Source of the DNA: Halostagnicola sp. A56
Lineage (GTDB): Archaea; Halobacteriota; Halobacteria; Halobacteriales; Natrialbaceae
Reading direction: 5' to 3'
Assembly (NCBI RefSeq): GCF_000691505.1
Contig: NZ_JMIP02000014.1
Span: forward strand, 485,943 to 549,942
Length of the DNA stretch: 64,000 bases
Below are positions 1 to 8,189 of this stretch, in pieces. Positions within the stretch are counted from its first letter, which is position 1, and each line of letters begins with the position of its first letter. The translations under genes and the position numbers were made by a program. The notes under the pieces are model-generated. The model had not been told where the DNA came from and did not search any database. It saw only the letters and a list, made by a program, of their open reading frames with translations.

Positions 1-995
1 TACAGGACGGGACCGGAGCTATCGAGTTTGATCGCGACGGCGATCAGCGCGATCACCGGCGCGAGCGCGACGAGCGCAGTCAGCGAGAACAGGACGTCGA
101 AGCCGCGCTTGAACAGATGGTCTATCGGATCCCACGGTTCGAGATCGACGGTCACCAGTTCGCCAATCTGGTCGTCGGAAATCAGGACCGAGTCGGTGTA
201 CTCCTGGTGGACTTTCACGTCGACGCCGTGTTCGTAACAGGCGTCGAGCGAACCGAAGAACTCGGCGCGGTCGGCTCGTCGAAACGCCAACACGACGGTG
301 TCGACGTCGTACTCGACCAGTACGTCTTCGATCCTCGAGAGGCCGCCGAGTCGGTCGAGGTCAGTGAATTCGTCGTACTTGAGGACGAGGCCGTCCCTGG
401 GGATGGACCCGCCGTCGGGGACGGCCTCGATGCCCGTCGAGTCCCCCTCCGCGACGAGTTGACTGGAAAGGGCACTGGTCGGACAGAGATACCCCAGGAT
501 AGGACCCTCGAGCTGTACGGAGATCTGTTCGATCTGCTCCGGATCGTCGCCGACAAGCAGCGTCCGACCCGAATCGTTCGCCGGACGCCGGCGCATTCGG
601 ACGAACCACGCCGGAATCGAAACCGAAAGCAGGCCGACCACCATCACGAGCGTCGCTCGCGGGAGCCGGTGGGACCACTTGAAAAACCCGAACGCCGCGA
701 TCGCGAGCCCGCCGGTTACGACGCGTTTTTGCGCGAGGAACACCGTATCGAGTACGCGCCGTGGTCGCGGTTTGTAAAGCGGAAGCAGGCAGCCGACCAT
801 GACGATCGAACAAAGGCCGACGGCCCACAGGAGCATCCCGCCGGAGAGCGTGTGTACGTCCAGGCGGTTGAAGAGCGGAACGTAGGTGGTAAACTGCTGT
901 TGGACCGCTGGATGGTTCGCTATGAGCACGGAGAGAGTGGTCACTCCGACCACGCCGGCCGCGCTGACGAGTCGATAGCGCCATCCGGTCAACAT
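1..995 (-). CDS. Polyprenyl-phosphate sugar phosphotransferase (bacterial sugar transferase family), 3' part beyond window
   Basis: The frame is open from an ATG at 995 to the window edge, so about 331 N-terminal residues are visible and the C-terminal catalytic part is missing. Four hydrophobic segments occupy roughly residues 5-25, 45-70, 85-105 and 110-130. They are followed by a soluble CoA-binding-like region (LLVGDDPEQIEQI near 145, later VDTVVLAFRRAD). The frame then enters the start of the catalytic domain: basic KRGFDVLFSLTAL followed by a membrane helix and AIKLDSSGPVL, which is the classic opening of the family (PF02397). Known members move a sugar phosphate from a nucleotide sugar onto a membrane polyprenyl phosphate to start exopolysaccharide or glycan synthesis. 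The active site lies outside the window, so the sugar is unknown. The glycosyltransferase, FkbM and epimerase genes at 6-13 kb fit a surface-glycan setting. Confidence 0.85.
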   Translation of the reverse strand, partial: MLTGWRYRLVSAAGVVGVTTLSVLIANHPAVQQQFTTYVPLFNRLDVHTLSGGMLLWAVGLCSIVMVGCLLPLYKPRPRRVLDTVFLAQKRVVTGGLAIAAFGFFKWSHRLPRATLVMVVGLLSVSIPAWFVRMRRRPANDSGRTLLVGDDPEQIEQISVQLEGPILGYLCPTSALSSQLVAEGDSTGIEAVPDGGSIPRDGLVLKYDEFTDLDRLGGLSRIEDVLVEYDVDTVVLAFRRADRAEFFGSLDACYEHGVDVKVHQEYTDSVLISDDQIGELVTVDLEPWDPIDHLFKRGFDVLFSLTALVALAPVIALIAVAIKLDSSGPVL

Positions 996-1020
996 TCGTT
1001 CGTCAGGACAGACGGAACGT

Positions 1021-1038
1021 ACATAACACCTGTTATGT
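1021..1038. promoter_or_regulatory. Perfect 8+2+8 palindrome upstream of the sugar transferase
   Basis: The sequence ACATAACA-CC-TGTTATGT is a perfect inverted repeat centred about 35 nt upstream of the ATG at 995, where a haloarchaeal promoter or operator would sit. A related imperfect copy lies at 1464-1479. A regulator binding site is inferred; no cognate regulator is known. Confidence 0.45.
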
Positions 1039-1548
1039 TATGATCGAGCCAATATGACGTTATTCTATCACCATCGAGTTCACCGAGAGATACACGACAG
1101 AACATGATGGATACACCGTGGTACGGTTTCCGAGCGATCGCTTGACGGGACGTAGTTGCGAAGTGATCGGACTTATTTCGGCGAGAAAACGGATCGTAAC
1201 TGGCCGAAACCGTCTCCCTCGGCGGACAGCCATGCGAACGTGAACGATCGGGCGCTACCTGACTCTGGGTCGCCGCTTGTGCGTGGTGGTATCGTGACCT
1301 CTTTCGAATAGACTCCGTTCCGAAATGGGTCGTTCTCACCGGCCGCCGGTGGTTCGAGAACGTCACGGATCGATCGCTCGAGACCCGTTCTCCGTCGCGA
1401 ACCGGCTCAAACGACTGTATAGGTGTTTATTCGAGCAGAATACCCAATCCACCAATAGCTAAAACAACAGATATGTTATAATAATCGCCCAGAGAGTATT
1501 TCAACACGCCATCGAAATAAGTCGAATCAGAGTATCGGTGTCGTTTCG
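1039..1548. other. Divergent intergenic region
   Basis: About 500 bases separate the divergently transcribed sugar transferase and the secreted protein. Open frames here have no haloarchaeal codon pattern or recognisable product. Base composition falls towards AT near 1420-1500, which suggests the promoter of the gene at 1549. Apart from the palindromes listed separately I see nothing in it. Confidence 0.5.
1464..1479. promoter_or_regulatory. Imperfect palindrome related to 1021-1038
   Basis: ACAACA-GATA-TGTTAT shares the TGTTAT half-site and a one-mismatch partner half-site with the palindrome at 1021-1038, but has a 4-nt spacer instead of 2. It lies about 70 nt upstream of the gene starting at 1549. 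The pair suggests shared control of the two divergent genes; this is inference. Confidence 0.3.
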
Positions 1549-2547
1549 ATGAATGCGAATCAGCCAACGAAGCCGCCCGCCCGTCCCTCCGGAGTCACCA
1601 CCATGTTCGCGAACGTCTGGTCCCGGTCGATCCGGTCGTGTCGTGTGTCCGAGCGTCCGAAACACGCCCTCGTCGGGTTGATCGCGTCTCTGGCCGTGAT
1701 CGGCGCAATTCTTGGGGCTGGTATCGGGGTCGGAGCAGCGGGTGCCGTTAGTGACGCCTCGACCGGGTCAATTGAGCAGGGTGTTGTAGGGACATCGAAC
1801 GAGACGGAAGTTACGCTTGCGGGAACAGCCACAACGTCGAGCCATCCAGATAATATCGTAGTAGTTCGCCTAGGAGACGGTCTCGTCGTCAGTGGGAAAT
1901 CAGTAAATGAAACGTCGGATCAAACCTTCTTGCGACACGAATCTGGTAACATTAGGGAAGAAAACTTAGTGGTCTCTGGGTGGAGGGGCCAAGATGTTGT
2001 ACAGTACAATGGCGAACCTATTGAAGTGAGAGATTCGGAAGAGCATATTGTGTATTCAGATGGCGAGTCACCCGATTTAATCACCGAAGATTCATCGACG
2101 CCGATCGAAATCAATCCAAATACTGGAACGCTTCAGACCAGAGCAGCGGAGGCAACTGAAGGGATCCCCATCGTTGACGCTCAAAATGGTGAGGAGATCA
2201 CCTACCGAAATTTCGGTGAACCCGTTCTCGAGTCGGAAATAACCAACATCAATGACCCTGCTGAAGGAGAAAACCTGATCGTCAACGCGACGATCAGTAA
2301 CGATGGTTTTCAGTACTTCACTGGAACACCCACACTTTCGTGGTACGATGGAGATTCCGGCGAGTGGAGTGACGTTGGTGAAAATTACGTTGTTATCGAT
2401 CCTGACGAAGAAGAAGAGATCTCCTTCGAAATCGGAACTGAAGAAGGAGATAGTTCGGTCACCGAAATTCGGTTAGATGCCGATGATTCTAGAGAATTCG
2501 GAGATAGCCGAGACAGCCAAGACATAGAAATCGAAGCGGCTGAGTAA
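1549..2547 (+). CDS. Secreted protein of unknown function with a C-terminal Ig-like/CARDB-like domain
   Basis: The 332-residue product has a basic N-terminus and a strong hydrophobic segment at about 45-68 (LIASLAVIGAILGAGIGVG), read as a signal peptide or N-terminal anchor. Downstream it is acidic and beta-rich. Residues about 215-325 (VLESEITNIN, NLIVNATISNDG, then PTLSWYDG and a glutamate-rich IDPDEEEEISF strand) have the spacing of CARDB/Ig-like surface domains in archaeal secreted proteins. I do not recognise the middle third. There is no C-terminal PGF-type anchor. An inner Met at 1603 (MFANVWSR) is an alternative start. From about residue 95 the codons become noticeably AT-richer than in the neighbours, which hints at recent acquisition. 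Confidence 0.65.
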   Translation: MNANQPTKPPARPSGVTTMFANVWSRSIRSCRVSERPKHALVGLIASLAVIGAILGAGIGVGAAGAVSDASTGSIEQGVVGTSNETEVTLAGTATTSSHPDNIVVVRLGDGLVVSGKSVNETSDQTFLRHESGNIREENLVVSGWRGQDVVQYNGEPIEVRDSEEHIVYSDGESPDLITEDSSTPIEINPNTGTLQTRAAEATEGIPIVDAQNGEEITYRNFGEPVLESEITNINDPAEGENLIVNATISNDGFQYFTGTPTLSWYDGDSGEWSDVGENYVVIDPDEEEEISFEIGTEEGDSSVTEIRLDADDSREFGDSRDSQDIEIEAAE

Positions 2548-2734
2548 CTGCGTCATACACGGGACAGATTCGAACACCAGATCATAAGTTTTCTCTCTCA
2601 GACAACGGTAAGAAAGTCCGAACGTCGGTCGAACCTGACCATCAGTCAATCCGAAACGGCTCGTTCGCGACACGTAAGTGTCGTGGCAAATGCGGTTGCG
2701 CAACCCTAAAGCGGACGGACTCTGTGGATCAGAT

Positions 2735-4519
2735 ATGGAGTATCACGAGGCAGCGGATTTCCTCTTTGGTCTGCGGCGGTTCCGTCCGAAACCGGGGACG
2801 GAGTCGACGGCCGACCTCCTGGCCCACCTCGAGGACCCGCACGAGGGCGTCGATTTCGTGCAAGTCGCGGGCTCGAACGGCAAGGGGTCGACCGCGCGAA
2901 TGGTAGAGCGAACGCTTCGCGAAGCCGGTCTCTCCGTCGGGCTCTACACCTCGCCACATCTCGAGGACCTGCGCGAGCGCGTCCGCGTCGACGGTCGGAA
3001 GATCCCCCGGAGTGCGGTCAGTTCGTTCGTCGAAGCGAGTCAACCCTACGTGACCAGCCGGGGTGCCGACGGCGAATCGCCGACGTTTTTCGAGACGATG
3101 ACCGCGCTCGCGCTCTGGTATTTCGGCCGCGAAAACGTCGACGTCGCGATCCTCGAGGTCGGCATCGGCGGCAAGTTCGACGCGACGAGCGTCGTCGACC
3201 CGGTCGCCAGCGCTGTGACCAGCGTCAGCCTCGAGCACACCGGTATCATCGGCGAGACGAAAGCGGAGATCGCCCGCGACAAGGCCCACGTCGCCCCCGC
3301 GGACGCGCCGCTCGTGACGGGCGTCACCGACGACACGCTCGAGTCAGTCCGCGCGGTCGCGGGTGACGTGTTGACTGTCGGCCACGACGGCGAGACGGTC
3401 GAGCACGGCGCGGGTGATCGCCAGATGGACGAGCGATCCCGGTCGGTTGCACAGCCGGACGTTCGAGTGACCTACGACGGCCGGGCGAACCACGTCGAGG
3501 CCGACATCGAACTCGCCGGCGACGACTGGGCCGTCGAGACGCGGATCCCGCTCCCGGGCGAACACCAGGCCGAAAACGCGGGTATCGCGGCGGCGCTCGC
3601 CCGGCAGGTCACGGACGTGACCGACGCCGAACTCGCACGCGGCTTGCGAAACGCCCACTGGCCCGGCCGATTCGAGGTGCTCGACACCGACCCGCTTACC
3701 GTCCTCGACGGCGCGCACAACCCCGGCGCGTGCGAGCGGGTCGCCGAAACCCTCTCGACGTACGAGTACGACGACCTTCACCTCGTGTTCGGCGCGATGC
3801 ACGACAAGGATCACCGCGAGATGGCAGACGCCCTGCCGACGCCCGACTCGGTCGTCACCTGCGAGCCGACGGTGGACCGGGCCGAGGACCGAGCGGTCCT
3901 CGCAGAGGTGTTCGCCGACGCCGGCGTCGACGCCGACGACGTCCACACGGACTCGGCCGTGCAGGACGCCCTCTCGAGCGCGCTCGAGCGCGCGGGCGAC
4001 GGCGACGCGGTCGTCGTCACTGGCTCGCTCTTCGCGGTCGCCGAAGCCCGGTCCCGATGGACCTCACCGGACGTGCCAAAGCGCATCCAGTCCCTCGAGG
4101 ACGCCCGCGAGACGCTCGAAGGGGCCGACGTCACCGAAAAGGGCGTCTACCGGATGCGCGGCAAGGCCGTCCACCGAGTCGTCAAGACGAACCTGCAGTA
4201 CAGACAGGCCTCCTACCTGAAACAGGAGCTTCTGAGCCTCGGCGGCGAGTGTGCCCTCTCGGGACTCCAGCGCGAGGACGAGCGGACCGACGCCGTCCTG
4301 ATGGGGACGCTTTCCCAGTTCAAGCGCCTGACCGACAAACTCGAGGCCCAGCCCTACGGATTGGCCGAGGTGGCCCGCGAACTGCGCGAGACGCTCGAGA
4401 TCGGCGGGTCCGAGCCCGACAGCGAGTACCCGTGGCAGGACCGAACGGCGGTGATGGGCATCCTGAACGTGACGCCCGCGAATCCGGATCTGGTGGCTGA
4501 CGGCGACCTCGAGTGGTAG
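2735..4519 (+). CDS. folC: Folylpolyglutamate/dihydrofolate synthase with a truncated dihydropteroate synthase tail
   Basis: The start at 2735 (MEYHEAADFLFGL) fits the FolC N-terminus and gives 594 residues. The P-loop SNGKGSTA is at about 47-54, followed by TSPHLEDLRERVRVDG, LEVGIGGKFDATSVV and the Mur-ligase-like C-domain with LDGAHNPGA. FolC adds glutamate to dihydropteroate or folate using ATP. After about residue 450 comes the linker found in haloarchaeal FolC-FolP fusions (GVYRMRGKAVHRV). The protein then reaches MGILNVTP at 574-581, the first strand of dihydropteroate synthase, but continues only as ANPDLVADGDLEW before stopping. The roughly 250-residue TIM barrel is absent, and no frame in the next 110 bases restores it. 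FolC activity is probably kept; DHPS activity cannot be encoded here. In relatives the fusion is bifunctional, as far as I recall. Confidence 0.9.
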   Translation: MEYHEAADFLFGLRRFRPKPGTESTADLLAHLEDPHEGVDFVQVAGSNGKGSTARMVERTLREAGLSVGLYTSPHLEDLRERVRVDGRKIPRSAVSSFVEASQPYVTSRGADGESPTFFETMTALALWYFGRENVDVAILEVGIGGKFDATSVVDPVASAVTSVSLEHTGIIGETKAEIARDKAHVAPADAPLVTGVTDDTLESVRAVAGDVLTVGHDGETVEHGAGDRQMDERSRSVAQPDVRVTYDGRANHVEADIELAGDDWAVETRIPLPGEHQAENAGIAAALARQVTDVTDAELARGLRNAHWPGRFEVLDTDPLTVLDGAHNPGACERVAETLSTYEYDDLHLVFGAMHDKDHREMADALPTPDSVVTCEPTVDRAEDRAVLAEVFADAGVDADDVHTDSAVQDALSSALERAGDGDAVVVTGSLFAVAEARSRWTSPDVPKRIQSLEDARETLEGADVTEKGVYRMRGKAVHRVVKTNLQYRQASYLKQELLSLGGECALSGLQREDERTDAVLMGTLSQFKRLTDKLEAQPYGLAEVARELRETLEIGGSEPDSEYPWQDRTAVMGILNVTPANPDLVADGDLEW

Positions 4520-4630
4520 CTCGGTAAGCCGTTTCCGCTGTCGCCTGATTTCTGCGCCGGTGACTGGCCAGACGAATCAAGCGGTCTATTGTAAACATAC
4601 ATTACGGTGAGGTCACAAGTGGTGGCAGAG

Positions 4631-5782
4631 ATGTCTTCCGGAGACTTCGACGGATACGGCGGTCGGCACGTCCCCGAGCCACTCGAGGAACCGCTCGAGG
4701 GACTCGCGGACGCGTACGACGAGATCGGAACGAGCGACGAATTTCAGGCCGATCTGCGCTCCCTGCTCGAGGAGTTCGCGGGCCGGCCGACGCCGCTTTA
4801 CTACGCGAGCAACTTGAGCGAGCGCTACGGAGCCGAGATCTACCTCAAACGCGAGGATCTGCTCCACGGCGGCGCACACAAGATCAACAACGCGCTGGGC
4901 CAAGCGCTGCTGGCCAAACGCGCCGGCAAGGATCGCCTGATCGCCGAGACGGGCGCAGGCCAGCACGGCACCGCGACGGCGATGGTGGGCGCGCTGCTCG
5001 GCCTCGAGACGGAGATCTACATGGGGAAAAAGGACGTCCAGCGCTAGGAGATGAACGTCTTCCGCATGCGACTGATGGGAGCCGAGGTCAACGAAATGAC
5101 CCGCGGGGGCGAAGGGCTGGCAGACGCCGTCGACGCCGCCCTCGAGGACTTCGCCCAGAACGTCGAGGACACGCACTACCTCGTCGGCAGCGTCGTCGGT
5201 CCGGACCCGTTCCCGCGGATGGTCAGGGACTTCCAGAGCGTCATCGGCCGAGAGGCTCGCGAGCAATTCGTCGACCGGACGGGCGAACTGCCCGACGCCG
5301 CGGTCGCTTGCGTCGGCGGCGGCTCGAACGCCATCGGGCTCTTTCACGCCTTCCGCGACGATCCCGTCGACTTCTACGGGGCCGAAGGCGGCGGCGAGGG
5401 CTCGGACTCGAGTCGCCACGCGGCACCGCTCGCGAGCGGCGCGGACGACGTCATCCACGGGATGAAAACGCGCGTCATCGACGAGGACGTCGAGGTCCAC
5501 TCGGTCTCGGCAGGTCTCGACTACCCCGGCGTCGGCCCCGAACACGCCATGTTCCGCGCCGTCGGCCGCTGTGAGTACAGCGGCGTCACCGACGACGCGG
5601 CGCTCGCCGCGTTCCGGGAACTCAGCGAAACGGAGGGGATCATCCCCGCCCTCGAGTCGAGCCACGGGCTCGCTCGAGCGATTCAACTCGCCGAGGAGAC
5701 AGACCACGAGCGCATCCTCGTCAACCTCTCCGGACGCGGGGACAAGGACATGGAGACCGCAGCCGAGAAGTTCGATCTCTGA
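4631..5782 (+). pseudogene. trpB: Tryptophan synthase beta chain interrupted by an in-frame TAG
   Basis: Read through, the gene gives about 383 residues of TrpB, the PLP enzyme that joins indole and serine. The start at 4631 ([18 protein letters not shown]) matches haloarchaeal TrpB; an upstream Met at 4607 is less likely. The PLP lysine is in HGGAHKINN (Lys84), the catalytic glutamate in AETGAGQHG (Glu106), and the phosphate loop GGGSNA and the conserved C-terminus are intact. Codon 139, at 5045-5047, is TAG where the family has glutamine (GKKDVQR-stop-EMNVFRMRLMGAEV), so CAG to TAG is the simplest explanation. The frame is otherwise undamaged on both sides. No trpA or trpC is nearby, so this may be a stand-alone copy. 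Either the allele is null or the base is an error. Confidence 0.85.
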
Positions 5783-5853
5783 CCGGTCGCCGGCTCACGC
5801 GAGCGCCGCTTCGTGCCCACTCTATTTATCGGCGTACGCGAATTAGACGAGTA

Positions 5854-6024
5854 ATGACAGAAGCTGCGATCGTTCGTCGCCTCAACATCGTCATCGTCCT
5901 TCTGGTCGCCGTCCTCGCACTTCTCGTCCTGCCCGTTCTTCCGAACCTCCTCGTCCTAGTCGGCGTCGGAGCCTTTCTCGTCCTCGGCGGCGCGCTCGCT
6001 TGGTCGCTGGCGCAGGGGCTGTAG
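5854..6024 (+). CDS. Small membrane protein, 56 residues
   Basis: The frame encodes 56 residues beginning MTEAAIVRRLNIVIV. Two hydrophobic stretches follow (IVIVLLVAVLALLVLPVL, then NLLVLVGVGAFLVLGGAL), so it is probably a two-helix membrane protein. A TATA-like TATTTAT at about 5822-5828 lies about 28-32 nt before the ATG, as expected for a leaderless haloarchaeal transcript. Such short hydrophobic proteins are common and uncharacterised in haloarchaea. No function is proposed. Confidence 0.7.
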   Translation: MTEAAIVRRLNIVIVLLVAVLALLVLPVLPNLLVLVGVGAFLVLGGALAWSLAQGL

Positions 6025-6067
6025 CCGTTCCTGTGGTACTGTTGGTACCGAAACGTCAGCCGATGCC

Positions 6068-7129
6068 CTACAACACGCCGGACTGGTCCTGTAGCGTCCG
6101 GTAGAGCTCGAGATATTGGTCTCTGATCGCGCTTCGGTCGAACGCGGTAAAGCGGTCGTCGAAGTCGCGGTACTCGAGGTCGCCCGCGCTGATGATCGCG
6201 TTCGTCAACTCCTGTTCGCTGGTGGTGCGAAAACCGCGGTCCCAGCCCTCGACGAGTTCGTGGGCGCTCGAGTCGGCGTGGTACTCGACGATACCGACAC
6301 AGCCCGAGGCCAGCGCCCAGAGCATCTCCGTCGGGAAGACACAGCGTTCGGCCGTCTGAGCGAAGACGTGCGCGCCGCGGTAGACGGCGACTCGCTCCTC
6401 GCGGGAGCATTCGCCGGCGAAGCGGACGCGGTCGTCGATCCGCAGGTCGCTCGCTAACTCCTCGTAGCGCTCGCGTTCGGGACCGTCGCCGATGACGACG
6501 GCGTTCCAGCCTCGCTGGCGGATCTCCGCCAGTGCGAGCAGGAGACTCTCTAGGTTCGCGCCCTCGTCGAGCCGTCGGGCGTAGACGACTTCCACCTGTG
6601 CTGCCGGCACGACATCTCGTATCAGATCGGTATCGATCCGGTTCGGGATCGGCGTCACCTGTTCGGTCTCGGCCCCGGTCTCCTGTACCCAGGTGCCGAC
6701 GAGTTCCGAGGGCGTTACGATCCGATCGGGCTGGCTCGTCGCCCACCGGGTGAGTCTGTCCTCGGCGACGCCACCGTCGCCGTACCACTCGAGGACGAAC
6801 GGACAGCGGGCAAGTCTCGAGCCCCAGTTGGCGGCGATCACCTGCCCCGGCGGCGTCGCGCTCGCGTGGATGACGTCCGGTCGAGCGGACGCGAGGACGA
6901 ACGGGAGTCGAAGCAGAAAGGACGCACGTGCGTCGAGACCCGTCGAGACGGCGTGATAGGTGATCCCACCGCGTTCGTAGATCGATTCCTCGCCGGCCCA
7001 GAACTGCGCACAGAAGACGTGGACGTCGTGTCCGCCGTCGCAGATCCCCTCGACGACCTCGCGAAATCGCCGGTTCGTCTCGCTCTCTCGGTGCTCGAGC
7101 GTTTCGAACGAGACGAACGCGACGTGCAT
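6068..7129 (-). CDS. Glycosyltransferase, GT4-like
   Basis: The 353-residue product has the two-Rossmann GT-B arrangement. The N-domain runs from MHVAFVSFETLEHRES to about 170 and includes ARPDVIHASATPPGQVIA. The C-domain carries VIGDGPERERYEELA at about 225, then a glutamate-containing donor-binding segment (ERCVFPTEMLWALASGCVGIVEY). That segment corresponds to the E-x7-E region of GT4 enzymes, with the second acidic residue in VEYHADSSAHEL. No signal peptide or membrane helix is seen, so it should act at the cytoplasmic face. The gene stands alone between oppositely oriented genes. Sugar donor and acceptor cannot be read. The neighbouring sugar transferase, FkbM and epimerase genes suggest glycan assembly. 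Confidence 0.88.
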   Translation of the reverse strand: MHVAFVSFETLEHRESETNRRFREVVEGICDGGHDVHVFCAQFWAGEESIYERGGITYHAVSTGLDARASFLLRLPFVLASARPDVIHASATPPGQVIAANWGSRLARCPFVLEWYGDGGVAEDRLTRWATSQPDRIVTPSELVGTWVQETGAETEQVTPIPNRIDTDLIRDVVPAAQVEVVYARRLDEGANLESLLLALAEIRQRGWNAVVIGDGPERERYEELASDLRIDDRVRFAGECSREERVAVYRGAHVFAQTAERCVFPTEMLWALASGCVGIVEYHADSSAHELVEGWDRGFRTTSEQELTNAIISAGDLEYRDFDDRFTAFDRSAIRDQYLELYRTLQDQSGVL

Positions 7130-7282
7130 ATGCCGTCGGGACGCAGCCCCGGATTAAAAAATCACCTAAGTTATCTGATCAGCGGGCGGTCGGTACGGCT
7201 CACCTCGAGGACTGAACGTCCGCAGAATCCGCACGATTGGCCCCCTGCGCGGGAACGACTGGGGTCGCGCCTGTCCATCAGA

Positions 7283-7960
7283 TCACTCGTCGTCCGGCAT
7301 CACGTCCTCGATGGTCCCGTCGATGAACTCGTCGAGTCCATCGAGCAGGCCATCTTCCTCGTCGGCTTCGTCTCCGGTCTCCTCGTCCGCTGCACTCTCT
7401 TCGTCGTCTTCTGTGTCGTCAGTTTCCTCGCTCTCGTCGTCTTCCCCTGCCTCCTCGTCGCCGCTCTCTCGCTCGCTATCTGCATCGGTCTCTTCGTCCG
7501 TTTCGTCATCTTCGTCACGTTCCCCGGTATCGTTCTCGCCGCCAGTCTCTTCCTCGTCGTCGCTTTCGTCTTCGTCGTCAGATTCGCCCGCCTCGTCCGA
7601 TCCGTCGTCTTCGTCGCTTTCTCCCTCTGGGTCTCCATCGTCCGCTTGCGCTCCGCCCGAACTATTCTCTATCGCGTCTATTGGTTCATCGCCGCGCTCG
7701 TCACCGTCACCGCCGCTGGACGACTCACCGTCGCTCGTAGTCTCGTTGGCCGCACTATCCGTCGAATTGACGTTCGAGGACCCCTCGAGGTCGCCGAGCG
7801 ATTCAGGATCGTTGTCGCCGGCCGTTCCCTCGTCGAAGAACCCGGGGCCGATCACCGCGACCGTCAGCCCGAACGCGACGAGGACGACCAGCACCGTGAG
7901 GACGACCGTCGTAACTGCTGCGGGCTGTTCTTCGCCGCCGGATTCGGCCTCGTCTGGCAT
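7283..7960 (-). CDS. Membrane-anchored, extremely acidic low-complexity protein
   Basis: The product has 225 residues. A single transmembrane helix at about 15-40 (VTTVVLTVLVVLVAFGLTVAVI) is followed by an extracellular-type region of Ser/Gly/Asn, then about 110 residues that are mostly Asp and Glu with Ser, Gly and Thr. It ends in a short amphipathic tail (GLLDGLDEFIDGTIEDVM). The N-terminal helix resembles archaeal type IV pilin-like or N-terminally anchored proteins, but no pilin peptidase motif is evident. An acidic tail of this kind would bind cations or stay hydrated at the surface; that role is inference. The composition also makes the opposite strand open and serine-rich, which is an artefact. 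Confidence 0.7.
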   Translation of the reverse strand: MPDEAESGGEEQPAAVTTVVLTVLVVLVAFGLTVAVIGPGFFDEGTAGDNDPESLGDLEGSSNVNSTDSAANETTSDGESSSGGDGDERGDEPIDAIENSSGGAQADDGDPEGESDEDDGSDEAGESDDEDESDDEEETGGENDTGERDEDDETDEETDADSERESGDEEAGEDDESEETDDTEDDEESAADEETGDEADEEDGLLDGLDEFIDGTIEDVMPDDE

Positions 7961-8189
7961 CGTCCGTTACTGTTCTGTATTCCTGTATTTCGTTAACCGT
8001 ACCCAACACGCGTTCGGGCGACTCGGTCCGGCGGCCCGATCAGATAATCGCCCTCCCACGACCACGTGACAGACCGTTGGTCTCGGCGGGACGAACTAGG
8101 CCGGACCTACGAGGGGGTTTCGCCACGGCATACCCGCGGTCTCGAGGGGAAACGGTTACTGACTCGACCCGAGATAGTCGAGGTAGCCG

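Noticed and set aside
117-1043. A 308-residue open frame on the + strand
   Set aside because: It is antisense to the sugar transferase, whose membrane and catalytic-domain motifs are clear.
5045-5047. TAG in trpB as a pyrrolysine codon
   Set aside because: Haloarchaea are not known to carry the pyrrolysine system, no such genes are in the window, and the position is glutamine in relatives. A CAG-to-TAG change or base error is simpler.
7311-8069. A long serine-rich open frame on the + strand
   Set aside because: It is the complement of the Asp/Glu codon run in the acidic protein; an artefact of GAC/GAG codons.
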